Assembly: GCF_014898055.3 (NCBI RefSeq)
Contig: NW_023604861.1
Span: forward strand, 83,300,399-83,364,398
DNA length: 64,000 nt
From: Talpa occidentalis
Lineage: Eukaryota > Chordata > Mammalia > Eulipotyphla > Talpidae
Direction: 5' to 3'
Part shown: positions 1-11,734 of the stretch, piece by piece
Layout: each line of letters starts with the position of its first letter
How positions within the stretch are numbered: position 1 is the stretch's first letter
Translations under genes and position numbers: made by a program
Notes under the pieces: model-generated
What the model was told of the DNA's origin: nothing
Database searches by the model: none
The model's input: only the letters and a program-made list of their open reading frames with translations

Positions 1-2930
1 TTCAAAGACCCTTTGTGGGGAAAACTGGACACAAATTTCTGGCCCCAAACACTCTTGAGAATCTGCAGTTTTAGAACATGGCTCTATGTCTTTAGCTAGC
101 CTGAAAATTAGCTCAGTTTTGTACCTGGATCTTACTCAAGGCATGTCCTGCAAAAAGGTGATGGCCCAAGGGGTGAGTTGAAGCTAAAAGTTAGCCAGGC
201 CAGACTCCTCATCCAAGACTTTGCCCTGCTGAGAGCTGCACTGTCCCAGAAGCAGGAGCCTCTCTTCCTAACTTCATTGGGGCAACATGCAGGCTGGTGG
301 GGGCACTGTCCTAATGTGCTTGGAGCGGCAGGTTGGCTCCCTCCTTGTCCCTGTACAGAGAGTGCGTGGACATCTGTCAGTCAGTGAGCAGAGGGCACCG
401 CACAGCTCCTTGGAGCTCTTTCCCACCAAGGCTTGGAGTCAAATGAATATATGGAGCCAACACGACAGGGCCCCATTTGAAGGAACTTGGCACATGAAAG
501 GTCTTAAAAGAAGCCAGTGTGGGGATAGTGAGCACAGGCACACATAAACCAAGATGAGACAGGAGGGAGGGTGGTTGTGCAGAAATTTGTATCACATGAA
601 AAATCTTCTTGGCTGCTGAGTGGAAGTGGATTGGGGCTGGGGGTGAGAGGCAGGTGGATGCGGCTTGGTGAGGATGTGACAGTGGACAGGCAAGTGCAGC
701 AAAAAGAGAGGGACCTCCCTGACCTTTGTACATGGCAGCCTCTCCACCAATATTTAGCAAATGAATGAAGAATAGAGAAACATAAGGTGGACCTGGTGGG
801 AAAACGGTAGTGAAGTGTCCCATGTTTGTGCCATTTAATAAAATTCTGTAAAGGTAGGGTGTGTGTTAAAAGAAGGCTAAAGTGGAGAAGGGAGAGAAAA
901 GAGAAAGAGGAGGAAGATTAATCAAAAATTAGCTCCAGACAAAATATTCACAGAGGCTATTATCTTTGCTTGAATGCTCTTTGGGGAGGATCTCTTCTTG
1001 TGGGCCAGGGCCAATGCTGTGCCCAGCCCCAATGTGTACACTCATAGGCTCCCTGCTGCTTCCCCCACATTGGCCCCCCAATTCCATGTGCCTTCAAGGT
1101 CCTGGTCTCAGCCAGCAGGACAGGGTGAGTAATTGAGGATGTGGTAAATACTATATCTCCCTCCAAAACCTTGGCAACGATGGGGCTGCCATATTGGGCC
1201 TTGGTCTGTCTATGAGAATGGACATGGCTTCTAGGGGGATATTAAACTACTCCCAAGGGCAACTGCAACCCCCAACCTTGTCTATCTGCTCCCTAGAAGC
1301 CAGAGGAGAGAGGTAGTAAAGAGAAAATGGACCCAGAATGACAGCAGGTCTCTAAGGGCACAAGGCCCAAGCTCCCTTCCTAGTCACAGAACAGTGTCTG
1401 TGAGGCAGTGAGTTGTGGGAGGCAGGAGACCTTCCCATCCCATGTGGGCTCTGACTGGGGTCTCCAGGGATCTGAGAATAAGATCTCTCAAGTATTTCAC
1501 ATCTCACATCTGAAAGTTGGAGGGGCTTGGTTGATGTCATTGTGAGAGAGCAGTTGGGGTCAAGTGAGGACCAGAGTTAGGGGTCAATCTGGGTTTGGGG
1601 CAGGGCAGTCTGAGGTTTAGGGGAATAATCAAGGGACAGTAAGTCTCTGAAAAGAGTGTGGTTTCAGCGGGGCCTGGTATGGCTCTGTCTTTGCTGGGGT
1701 GAAAGGAACAGTGTAGAACATGATACCACTTATGTTGTGGGAGTGGAATAGGGGAGTCACAATTTGGGATCTCCAGCTTCACTAGAACTTTTCTAAAATT
1801 TCTGAGCCAGGAGGATACTTTACGAGGACATAGAAGGGGTATGACAGGGCCATGAGGTGCCTTGGAGTGAGTTGGGGTGCTCCAGGTCCTGAAGGGGAAG
1901 GAAAGGATGAGATGGCCTTGGGAGAAAAGGATGGAAGAGTTATGGAGGGCTGAGCCAGGATTCCTGTAGACAACTTGGAGCTAGAGAGCTTGAGACACAA
2001 TGGGAGGTCAGAGCGGGGGTGGGGAATGAGCTAGGCTGTTCCTGGGAGCCCAGACCACCTTGGTGGCCTCCCCACTTCACTGCCCCCACCTAAAGTTGTT
2101 TCTGGAATGCTGTGGGAGAACACAAGGTCCTGACTTTTACTGGGGTTGGGGGTCCAGGTCAGAGATAGTCACCTCCTAATGCTCTGGGTGCTGGCAATGG
2201 GGGAAGTGGCCTTGGTCTGGACTCCCTGGGAGGCTCGTGAGTAGAAGGGAGTGCTAAGGATGCGGAGAGGGAGGCAGGGCAGTGGACCTGGGAATCGCAG
2301 ATGAGGGAGCCTAGAGAAATCACTCTCTTGACAATAGCCATTAGGCCTTTAGGAGCTGGGTCCAGCCAAGTCCCCCCTACCCCTGACCCACTGGGGGAAC
2401 TGGCTTGGTTTGCTGACCCTACTGGGTCCCTTGCAGCTTTCCTGCCCAGCCGAAACCCAGAACAGGACCCAGGGCTGTGGCGGAGGCAGAGGGAAAGGAA
2501 GATCCAGTGGCCTGCGCCTGTGGTCTCAAGGTCGTGGCTGTGGTGTGGAGATGCTAAATGCACAGTCTGGAGAAAGAAGAACGTGTAGGAAGTCCATCTT
2601 CCCCTCAGTCATTCTCCCTTTTCCTAGGAACCGTGTAGGCTCAGAACAATTCGGGGACCCGGGGTTGCTGGATGGTCCCTGCCCAGTGGTAGAAAGGAGA
2701 GGGTCACAGCCCTCCTGGTCAGCGCCACTGAAGCCACAGCAGAGTGACACCTGAGTGCAGCTCTGGCCCACCAGCGGCCTGCCGCGTGCCAGGGGCCAGG
2801 CCGGCTCAGGGTGATCCTGTCTCTCATCCACGTGGTCTGTCATCCCCACTTCCCCAGTCTGAGCCTGGTTCTCTCCCAGGCCCTTTGCCTTCTGCTGAGC
2901 CTGCTCTGCTCTATATCTTTTTCGTCTTGA

Positions 2931-2975
2931 TTATGACGTCCTATCAATCAGCAGCCAATCTGTGTGATTACTGCT
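2931..2975. promoter_or_regulatory. Candidate regulatory patch with dense motifs
   Basis: Within 45 bp I see TGACGTC (2934-2940, CRE/ATF-like), ATCAATCA (2943-2950, PBX/HOX-like), CCAAT (2955-2959, NF-Y-like) and GATTA (2966-2970, homeodomain-like). Nothing repeat-like explains the patch. Short motifs occur by chance, so this is only a candidate enhancer or cryptic promoter. No CpG island or open frame of note is attached to it. Confidence 0.2.
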
Positions 2976-4005
2976 GTATCTCTGTCACAAAACTGGCCGG
3001 AGAACACCGGCTGGGTTGGTTAGCTGACTGAGAGCGGCTCTGCAGAGACTCTGTCCCGTGCTGCGGCTCGCTGCCCCCCTTCTCCCCACCGCGGGCACAG
3101 CTCTCTCTGGTGACTCTTTGCCCTTCTCTGCATAGGGGTGGCAGCAGACCCCATTCAGGGGCCCAGCTGGCCCCATCCCCCAGCTCTGTGCCTGTGATCC
3201 TCAGCCCAGCCACCATCCCTCCCTCTGCAGGCAGCCTCCTGGCTGACTCCACTCCCCGTCACATTCCTGGCTGTGAAAGGGACCTCTTCCAGGGCCCTAG
3301 AGAGATGACATGAGTTTGTTTGTTTTTCTCCTGTCTCCACTTCAAGGGCTTCACTGGCAAAAACAACACCCTGATGATTTCCAGCTCTTCTCCTCCTTTG
3401 CCCTGAACATGGGAAAGAGCCTCCCCTTGCAGACGTGTCGGCTGAGGGAGAGCAGCACAGCGAAGGTCTTTCGGACGGTCACTTGCTCCCGCTGGCCCTG
3501 TGAAAGACAGTCACAAAGTCACCCTGCAGCCACGAACTCCCCTCAGGCCCAGCCCCAGGAGCCCCACAGGGAGGCAGGGAGACCAAACAATGAATCTAAA
3601 GGGAAAATACGGAGCCAGGTTTGAGGACCTGAGCACTTTCCAACGCCTCTCACACAATGACGCACCAAGAGGCTCCTCAGAGGAGTGGTGAGTCCTGCAC
3701 AGGTGAGCCATGCTGAGTCTCTAAAATCATGACTGTAGGACACTTCCTTTTAGAGGGAGGGGATCACCCAGCCCCAGTGAGAAGGGATATACGTGGGCAC
3801 AGGGACACAGAGAACAGTTGCTGTTCTCTTTAAGGGATAGTGTTTGGATAAAAGATGCTGATGTTGATTTCCAAGTGGCAGGAGAGGGTGAATGACCAAG
3901 GACAATCTAAATACTACGTTACCCTCTCCACCCTTGGCATTGATGGGCCCCCTCCTGGGCCTTTGGCCTGTTATTGAAAACAGCATCAGTCCTGGTTAGG
4001 GAAGA

Positions 4006-4042
4006 AATTGAACTGTCTCCAGTTCAATTGAACTGTCTCCAG
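4006..4042. repeat. 20-bp tandem duplication
   Basis: AATTGAACTGTCTCCAGTTC is followed at once by a second, almost complete copy, AATTGAACTGTCTCCAG. The two copies are identical over the shared 17 bp, so the duplication is recent compared with the repeats nearby. Confidence 0.85.
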
Positions 4043-4871
4043 GGCAGAGCAGAGCTTCCCTACCACTAGCCTTGTGCATAAACTCCAGACAAACCCAAAG
4101 GTCACCCAGAGTGAGAACAGGGTTCTAGGGGCCTGGAGTCAGAGCCCTTGCAGGTGGCAGGAGTGTCTCTACGAAATAGGACATGAAAGGGTGGCTCCGG
4201 CTCCCAGTTCCACTAAGACCCTTACAGAGCTATCGGTCTGCTCAGTCCATCTCCCACGATTCTCAGAGAGCAAAGGAAGATGATGGGCTTAAGGTGCTGA
4301 ATCAGGAACTGATAAAAGAAAGCAAGAGTCAGGGCACAGGAGGAGGGAAGACTCAGCTTCTACAAATCTTCAAGGCTCAGGTCTCCGTCCCTCATTTTGC
4401 CCATGATGCAGACCCTTGCCTTGATGAGGAACTGTTATGTAAAGTTCACCGGAGGTTGTAGAGGGTGGACACAACTCTGGATCATCTGCTCTCGTAAGAT
4501 CAAATCCCATGGGCCTTCCCTGATAAGCTTGAGGAAAAAACAAGCACTAGCCTTGAGGAGACCACCCTCAAACTGATCAGTAAAATATAGCTCTTGGCCC
4601 TAGGGAGCCCAGGTCTTATGGAGTCTCACCCTTGGGGATTCTTTGGTCAACTTGGAGGAGAAAACAGAGCCACAGACATGAGACATATGCATGGCCACAA
4701 AATGGGCAGTGACCCAACTGCCAGAGAAACTGCACTGGGGTGCTGGGCAGATTGTGGAGAGCAGAACAGCTGGGTTGGGTCTGAAGAGCCTTCTCAGACT
4801 TTTGCAAGGATAATGGGGGAAGGTACTGGCAGAGGTGAAGTGATGTGTGGTGGTGGAAATGGCTTCCATCT

Positions 4872-4985
4872 GTGATGTCTAATATGGGAGTCCCGAGCCA
4901 TGTGTAGCTATTAAGCACCTGAGCAGTTGACAAACTGAATTTTTATTTTATCCAGTATTAATAATTTAACATTAATTAGCCATAG
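4872..4985. repeat. Fragment of an ancient dispersed repeat (family unsure)
   Basis: The run GAGCCATGTGTAGCTATTAAGCACCTGAG followed by a TTTTATTTTA-type AT-rich stretch resembles a common old mammalian repeat whose consensus reads like 'agccacatgtggctattgagcacttgaa'. I cannot name the family with certainty. Confidence 0.4.
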
Positions 4986-5869
4986 GCATCCAGTGGGAGC
5001 CACGTAAGTACAGATCCAGTGGAAAAGAGAGACGAGCCAGGGGCCATGGCGTAGTTAGGACAGTGAGGGTCGCCATGCTGGTCTGGACAAGCGAGTGGAG
5101 GGGTGGAAGTAACTGCATCAGCCTGAGATTAGGAAGTTTTCCCAAATAAGGTGACCTTTGAGTTATGTCTGAGGTGATGAATAGGATGTACATGATGATG
5201 GGCAGGGAGCCTATGGGCAGAAGGTTCAAACCTGTGATGCCTGCTTTTCTATATAGCCCTGCCAGCCAGCTCTTCCATAGATTAACTGGAAGAGCAGGGC
5301 TTGAACAAGGAGATGCAGATGTGCTTTGCCCGCTGGCCTGGCTCTCTTCCCTCCTCAGTTTCCAGGGAGGTGGGTGATGACAGATGGGCTCATGACTCTC
5401 CCTGGATTGAGGGATCCAAGGGACTGAACTCACCCTAGGAATGATGATTGTACCCAGGGGAGAGGGTGCGGGGTATCTGGAGACCATCTGGGAAGCTGGG
5501 AAGCATTTAGGGGAAGAGGATTGACGTAGGGGGAGGAGGTTGCTGGGAGCTAGTTTCCCAGTAGAGGCCAAGAGTCACTCCCAGGGTCAATCCCATCATT
5601 CTGTCCAGATGGAGAAATGGGGGAGGGGTACTTGGGGCCCCATGGGGCTGTTGGGGAACAGTCAGTGTGGTGCTGGAGCAAAGAGCGGGTGATGAGGTCT
5701 TCCAGGGCCATCCTGTGCTCCAGTCCTTGGTGTTTGGTGGTAGGATCCAAATTACCCCATCTGACTAGGGTCTTCCAAGAGTAAGCCTCAGTGTGAGGCC
5801 TTCTCGAAGAGTGATATTTAATTTCTATATGCCTGAAATAGAACTCTAAATTTGCCCTTTCAAGTCTCA
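4986..5869. other. Gene-less stretch
   Basis: No recognisable repeat or exon. The longest open frame is 199 codons on the minus strand (4972-5571). It starts inside the AT-rich repeat remnant, is interrupted by no splice-like pattern, and has no motif I know. I treat it as a chance frame. Confidence 0.5.
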
Positions 5870-6660
5870 CTCCTCTCCCAGACTTTCCCATCTCAAGATG
5901 GCATCACCACCCAACAAGTTCCCCCTTCCAGAAACCTGGTAGTAATTATGGATTCTCCCCTCTTCCTTATTCCCACATTGTCTTCATCAGTAGGTTCTGT
6001 TGATTCACCTTCTGACATACATCTCGAGTCCATTTACTTCTCTCCATTTCCACTGAAACCATTCTGGCCCAAATTCTTAGAATTTCTCTTCTGGACATTT
6101 CCCGTGGGCTAGTTTCCCTGTTTCCAATACTACCTATGCCTCTGTTTTACACGTAGAAGTTAGAGCATTTTAAAAAGAGAGAAATCAGATGATTTTATTC
6201 TGTCTAAAACATTTTCAATGGCTGTTTTTTACTTGAAATAAATGTGTACTCTTTCATAGGGCCAGAGAGGACCTGCCTGGTTTAAACCTGATGCTTCTTC
6301 CTGTCATCTCCTATGAGTCGCCCCAGTACATCATGCTCCCGCTGTACTGGTCTCCCAGTTCCTCAAGCAAGCCAAGCCCTTCCCTACTGCCAAGACTTCA
6401 TCCGTGTGTGGCCTCCCTCCCTCTTTGCTGAGATGGCTTCTTCTCACCCTTGACACCCCTCTCCTCCTCTTCACAACACACTCTTCTTTTCTTTCATTAA
6501 GGAATTTGTAATTTGTTTCCTTGTTGACTGTCTCTGTCACTAGACTCAAAGCTCTGTCGAAGTGCAGCCGTATCTACTGTGCTCTCCAGCAGCTGGTGGG
6601 TTTCCTTGCATGCAGAAGGAACTAGGTAAATATTCATCAAAAGCATGAATGAGTGCTATT
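5870..6660 (+). repeat. LINE-2 (L2) 3' region, sense
   Basis: The pyrimidine-rich text follows the L2 consensus: CATTTTCAATGGCTG near 6210, a 'tctcccagttcctcaagcaagccaagccc' type stretch at 6350-6385, a 'gactcaaagctctgtcgaag' stretch near 6545, and an end reading AGGTAAATATTCATC then GCATGAATGAGTG, the decayed L2 tail. L2 is an ancient CR1-like LINE, long extinct in placentals. Divergence is high and there is no intact reverse-transcriptase frame. Confidence 0.7.
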
Positions 6661-7168
6661 TCTCTTTAAGCAGTCCCATGAAGTCAGTCCTGTTCTCTGT
6701 TAGGAAGAGCTGGCAACCCCCAGGGGCTTCCAACATTGTCTTCAGCTATTACTGAGGTTGTTCTACATTTTCCTACTCTCCCTTCATCATAGCTAAGACA
6801 AGCCAGAATTGTCAGGAACACTAAAATCCTGTGGGGTGTCCAAGGAACCTTGGCTTCTTTTATTCTTTTTAATATCCATGCTAGCATTTCTGATCATAAG
6901 AGTTTTAGTAAGTCCTCCCATTCTCCCTCCCTCCCACTTTTCATCTCTCTCTCTGGAAAAATGTGGATGGTATGAAAATAGGGAGACTTGGTCTTTGAAA
7001 ACTCATTTGGACAGCAGTATTGGAGGGGGCCAAGCAGCTCATCCTGATGGAAAGGGCTCTGGACTGAGAAGAGGCCAAGGGCCCAGCCAGCAACAAAGGT
7101 CCCTTTCTTGAGCTTTTGATTCCAAGGTGTTCACAGCCCTTGTTCTGAGCAGTGCATATCAGCCCCCA
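6661..7168. other. Unrecognised spacer
   Basis: A 508-bp stretch between the L2 tail and a MIR. I see no gene, SINE or LINE. Short frames on both strands look like chance. Confidence 0.5.
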
Positions 7169-7280
7169 GGGCAGTATAGTGGTGAGGCTGAGATTAGGCT
7201 TTGGAGGTAGACTGCTTGGGCTCAAAACCTGTACAACTGTAGACAAATTCTTTGCTGTCTGCACCAATGTCATCTGTTTT
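7169..7280 (+). repeat. MIR fragment, sense
   Basis: CAGTATAGTGGTGAGG, then TTTGGAGGTAGACTGCTTGGGCTCAA, then ACAAATTCTTTGC follow the MIR order: tRNA-derived head, 'ggagccagactgcctgggttcaa', then the 'gcaagttacttaacc' block. The 3' end is missing. Confidence 0.7.
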
Positions 7281-7720
7281 TTGGGTGCTTCTTCCTTACA
7301 TCAGATCTGAATATGTTTGTTACTCCTATGACCATCCCTAAAGAAGTCATATGGAAGCAACATTCAGTGGATTGGGCTATCCTGGGCATCTCCTCTGGTT
7401 ACCATCAGTGTCCTGGGTACCATAAGGGGAAAGGTCTGAAAACTGTGTGTGAAACAGAGCCAGCTACTCTATCTTTTTCCTATATCCTTGAATCTTGGCT
7501 TATATATGATTTACACAGGTGCCTACCAAATTTCTATCCCTTAGAATAGGAATTTACTTATTGCATAATATAAGAAAATCAGTTTGATCCTCCTTTTCCC
7601 ATCATTATGAAATCAATTCATAGACATATGGAAACTGTCTAATGGTAAGAAACTTATCCATAAATAAGATAGAGAAAAAGCATGATCATAGCAATAGACA
7701 TCAAATAAAATTCAACATTA

Positions 7721-7994
7721 ATTTTATTTTTTTAAGATTTATTTATTTATGCATCCAAGAGCTGGGGTGCAAGCCAGAAATGCAGGGTGTGAGAGGATTC
7801 ACCAGAGACAGAGTGGGGAATAGAACAGGCAGATCCACTGAAATACACTGCTGAGGGGAGCAGCGGGCGAGTCAGGAAAGGTCTGCTGCACCATGTGGGT
7901 CACCTCCCTGGCCGGGGATTGAACATGTGCTGCAGTGGCTGTGGATAGCTTCATAGTGCTGCGTCTTAACCCCTTGCATCACCAGGGAAGCCCC
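7721..7994 (-). mobile_element. tRNA-derived SINE, older subfamily (copy 1)
   Basis: A near full-length copy read in reverse: AAGATTTATTTATTTATGCAT tail, GAGCTGGGGTG block, GTGAGAGGATTCACCAGAGACAGAG, and a tRNA-like head at the right edge. Flanked by TCAACATTA at 7712-7720 and 7995-8003, the target-site duplication expected of L1-driven insertion. It carries older-subfamily marks: a TTATGCAT tail, TTCACCAGAGACAGAG, and TTAACCCCTTGCA in the head. Confidence 0.92.
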
Positions 7995-8003
7995 TCAACA
8001 TTA

Positions 8004-8629
8004 CTTTTAAATTAAAAAAAGTCAATTGGGCCTAGAATGATATTTTTCTTACTTGATTAAGAGTATCAAACTTTATTCATTTACTTTATTCAAAATGGTA
8101 AAATGTTAGAGGCACTCCCACTAAAGTCTGGGGATACTGCTGGCACAATTTTTCAGTATAGTTCTGGACATCCTAGACAATGCAATAAGAAAAGAAAATT
8201 GGATAACATAAATATGGGAAGTGAAGAAGCAAAACCACCATCATTACAGATGATTTGCTTGTGTCCATATTGAATATTGATTGCTTTTCTAGCCTCTGTT
8301 GCCACTTCTTCCTGAAATGATTCACAAAACTTCACTGGAGGATCCAGTCCTTCATATACTCTTGATCTGCGTGTGATCTGCATGGAGTTGCTCCCTAACA
8401 ATAGAAATGAAGCATATGACATAGTTGTAGCCAATCAAAACACTTTATGACCCTGGGTTATTTGGTGAAGGTCATGGTACCAACCACATGGAGCCTGAGA
8501 ATGAATTTTATACATGCAAAAGGTCAAGGAGAGAGATGGAGACAAGTCAAATCCTCTTGCTGTCAGTCTTTGTCCTGGACTTTCCATTGTTAGAACAAAT
8601 AAATTTCTTTCTCATTTAAAGCAGATTAA
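8004..8629. other. AT-rich spacer, possible repeat tail at 8420-8630
   Basis: No gene. The part around 8425-8625 has 'tagccaatcaaaacac' and then 'gaacaaataaatttctttctcatttaaagca', which resembles the 3' end of an old LTR-like or MER-type repeat. I cannot assign it. Confidence 0.4.
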
Positions 8630-9372
8630 ACACAGGGTTATTGAGACATAATTCACATACTATACAATTCGCCCTTTGAAAGTAAACTATTCAGTGGCTT
8701 TTAGTATATTCACAAAATTGTAAATCTGTTATCATAACACCTCTCCAGCCCTAGACAACGAATCTACTTTTTGTCTCACTGAATGCCTATTTTGGACCTT
8801 TCATATAAATGGAATCATATACTCATTCATGGTTTTTTGTGTCTGGCTTCTTTCACTAAACACAATGTTTTCCAAGTTTATCCAGGATGTAGCATATTTT
8901 AGTTCTTTGTTCCTTTTCTAGCTAAGTAATACTCCATTATATGGAGTATTAGTTGATGAATATTTGTGGTGTTTCCACTTTTTGTTATTAAAAATAACAC
9001 TGTTACAAACATTTGTGTAAAATTATTGCATGGACGTATATTTTAATTTTTGTTGGGTTTTTAGGGTGATATGGTCATTCTATAGTTAATCTTTTGGAGA
9101 AGTGCCAGACAGTTTTCCAAAGTGGTTGGACCATTTTTGCCTTCCCATGAGCAGTATGTTAGTGTCCTAATTTCTCCACTGTTGTTTCTATGTCTTTAAT
9201 AATAGCCGTCCTGGTGTATATGATGTAGTGTCTTATTGTGGTTTTGATATGCATTTCCACGATGGTAATAATGTTGAGCATCTTTTCATGTGCTTACTGG
9301 CTATTTGCATATCTTTTCTGGAGAAATATTTATTTATATCCTTTGGAGACTTCTAAAAATTATTATTCTAAT
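8630..9372 (-). repeat. Old LINE-1 (L1M-type) 3' region, antisense
   Basis: The plus strand reads the reverse complement of an L1 3' end: GAGACATAATTCACATACTATACAATTC (3' UTR), CATTTCATATAAATGGAATCATA-like text near 8800, TAATACTCCATTATATGGAG near 8930, then AGTGCCAGACAGTTTTCC and GTTTTGATATGCATTTCC near 9240 (end of ORF2). Many indels break the frame. It stops abruptly at about 9372, where sequence of opposite orientation begins. Confidence 0.8.
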
Positions 9373-9960
9373 TGTAAGGTAGGGAAGACCTTCCTAGGCA
9401 ATGCACAAAACTCAGAAGTGTGAAAGGAAAATATTGAAAGGCTGAACTACCTGAGACTTTTAAATAACTGTATCTTCAAAGAAAACATAAACATCGCTAA
9501 ATGAAAATTATCTTCCCTCTGCTTTAGTGGAGAAAATATTTCAAGCACATACAACAAAGTCAATATTAATAATATTATATAAAGAAATTCTGCAAATGAG
9601 TAAGAAAAAATCAAACCGCTCAAAAGCAAACAGGGAAAAGAATGAACATTTCATAGAAGTGGTAGGAGCTAATAAATATATGACATGATGCCCAACCACC
9701 CTACAGATCTGGGACTACAAATTAAATCAACAAAGAATTATGTATTTTTACCACCAATTTGGGAAACTTAAAAAATCAATGATGTCCAGGAAATTGGAGT
9801 TCAAATACCCACTTGGCACGCATACCATTACAACTTTAATGGGCATCATGGTAGAATCTGTCCATACTGAACTGTGAACAGGAAAAATCTCAGGGTAGGA
9901 AGATTGCAAATGGCCTTTTATTTTGTGTGCTTTCTGTGCATTTTGCATTAGGTATGCTTT
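9373..9960 (+). repeat. Old LINE-1 ORF2 3' fragment, sense
   Basis: AGGGAAGACCTTCCTAGGCA, CAAAACTCAGAAGTGTGAAAGG, TATATAAAGAAATTCTGCAAATGAG and CAGGGAAAAGAATGAACA follow the end of L1 ORF2 in sense. The copy is heavily decayed. It lies head to head with the antisense L1 piece that ends at 9372. Confidence 0.65.
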
Positions 9961-10009
9961 AGCTTTGTGGATGGTGTGGGGGAATGTTATTTAAAAATAA
10001 TAATAATAC

Positions 10010-10836
10010 TGTTATACAACAGATTTCTAGAATTTATCCCGTGTGACTGAAACTTTCCCCTCCCCCCCACCAGCTTCTGACTACTGCTATTCTTGATTTC
10101 TGTTTTATTAAGTGGTTTTATGCAGTATTTATCCTTTTCTGACTTATATCACTTAGCATAATGTTCTCAAGGTCCATCCATATTGTTACATATAGAAAAC
10201 TTCTTATGACTAAACAGCATTCCATTGCATGTATACATCACACTTCCTCTACCCTTTCATCCATCGGTGGGACATTCAGGCTGTTTCCACGTCTTGGTTG
10301 TTGTGAATGTTGTTGCAACACCATGGAGTGCACATATCTCTTCAAATGCTAATTTCAATTCTTTTAGATACATACCCAGAAGTGAAACTCCTGGGTCATA
10401 TGGTAGTTCTACTTTTAATTTTTTGAGAAATCTCCATACTATTTTCCATAATGTCCTCACCATCTATATTCCTAACAACAGTATAAGTATCTGATTTCTT
10501 GACACCCTCACCAACACTTATATTCACATCCTAAAAAGATGTGAAGTGATCTTATTGTCATTTTTGACTTGCCTTTTCCTGATGATTAGTGGTGTTGAAA
10601 ATCTTTTCCTATGCCTGTTGGCCTTTTGTATGTCCTCTTTGAAGAAATGTCATTCTAGTTTTTTTTGCTCATTTTAAATTGGGCTTTTATTTTTTGCTAT
10701 TGAGTTCCTTTTATGTTTTGGATATTAATTAGTTATCAGATATATGATAAATATAGATATAGGCTGTCTCCACTTTGTTGATTGTTTCTTTTGCTGTGAA
10801 GAAGCTTTGTTTTAGTTTGATAGCGTTCCATTTGTC
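10010..10836 (-). repeat. Old LINE-1 3' region, antisense
   Basis: Read in reverse this is L1: CACTTAGCATAATGTTCTCAAGGTCCATCC, CAGGCTGTTTCCACG, GATACATACCCAGAAGTG, CTGGGTCATATGGTAG, and finally GATTGTTTCTTTTGCTGTGAAGAAGC. The order runs from 3' UTR back into ORF2. It is a different copy from 8630-9372, since the same consensus region is present twice. Confidence 0.85.
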
Positions 10837-10985
10837 TGTTTCAGTTACACAAGATGAGTTAGTTCTGGAGATCTTCTGTACAACATTGCACTTACAGTTA
10901 ACTATACTACGGTATGTAGTTAGAAATTTGTTAAGAAGGTAGATCTCATGTTATGCATTCTTATCGCAATTACACACATATGCAG
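10837..10985 (+). repeat. LINE-1 3' UTR end, sense, head to head with the previous piece
   Basis: CAGTTACACAAGATGAGTTA, GGAGATCTTCTGTACAACATTGC, AACTATACTACGGTATG and AATTTGTTAAGAAGGTAGATCTCATGTTA match the terminal 3' UTR of an L1MA/L1MB-type element in sense. It is joined directly to antisense ORF2 sequence at about 10836. A few dozen bases of this UTR also occur in reverse at about 10015-10055. Confidence 0.75.
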
Positions 10986-11734
10986 AAAGGAGAGATAATC
11001 TGTTTTCAGGGATGCTTAGAGAGAAGAATGGTGAGAACTTTGGCAAATAAGTGGTAATGATAAGTACTTTTGGTTCCTGTCAAATGTAAAATGCAAATAC
11101 TGCTGAAAACCGATAGTTCCCTTACTAAGAGTCAGTCCCAGAGAAGCTATAAAAGGAAATACATCATCCAGAAAATATAGCCACAGCCATCACCAACACC
11201 ACAAAAAAAGCAAAACAAAACAACTTAGAAACATTCAAGGAAACTCTGTGACCCAGACTGGCGTGTTGGGTCTGGCAAAGGGCATGATGGAAGGTGGCTG
11301 ATAATGACAATAAGAGTTTAAATTACAGAAAAGTAGTTAAGGTTGTTTTTTGCCTTTATTGCATCAGGACAAGCATCGTGTGTCTCTTATTACAGATTTG
11401 AGACAACGGCCTAGGAGTTGGGACATGTGTCTATGGAGGAGAATGTTTAAAAAAAATGAATGACCAGGCTCCTTGGGGAAAGGGGATTGGGAATAGCAAA
11501 TTGGGCCTGACTCAGCTGTGCATTCTAGTCCCCTTTCCATCCCAGGCTATGGATTGTTCCCAGGGAGACTGTCTGCCATGAGTGGAGGAGGACTTGTTCT
11601 TTAGCGTCAAAGCAGAAAGGTGCCTGGGGCTCTCTGCCGTAGGGCTGGGGCATGGTCTTCAGCCTTCCCCACTGCATATTCTCAGAGTAGCTGAGTTTCC
11701 CAGAGATTATGTGTCCAAATAACTTAACTCCTGA
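10986..11734. other. Unrecognised AT-rich spacer
   Basis: No gene or named repeat recognised. The minus-strand open frame at 11525-11758 (77 codons) has no motif and runs into the next LINE piece. Confidence 0.45.

Larger units (their letters stand above)
1..4870. other. Gene-less stretch, no repeat family recognised
   Basis: The stretch is moderately GC-rich. Open frames on both strands are all under 150 codons, overlap each other and show no domain I recognise. I saw no SINE, LINE or LTR here. The only local structures noted are a motif-dense patch near 2931-2975 and a 20-bp tandem duplication at 4006-4042. Confidence 0.6.

Noticed and set aside
7721..7994. tRNA genes at the SINE heads
   Set aside because: The SINE heads keep A-box and B-box-like segments but no cloverleaf with an anticodon arm I could fold; they are SINE promoters, not tRNA genes.
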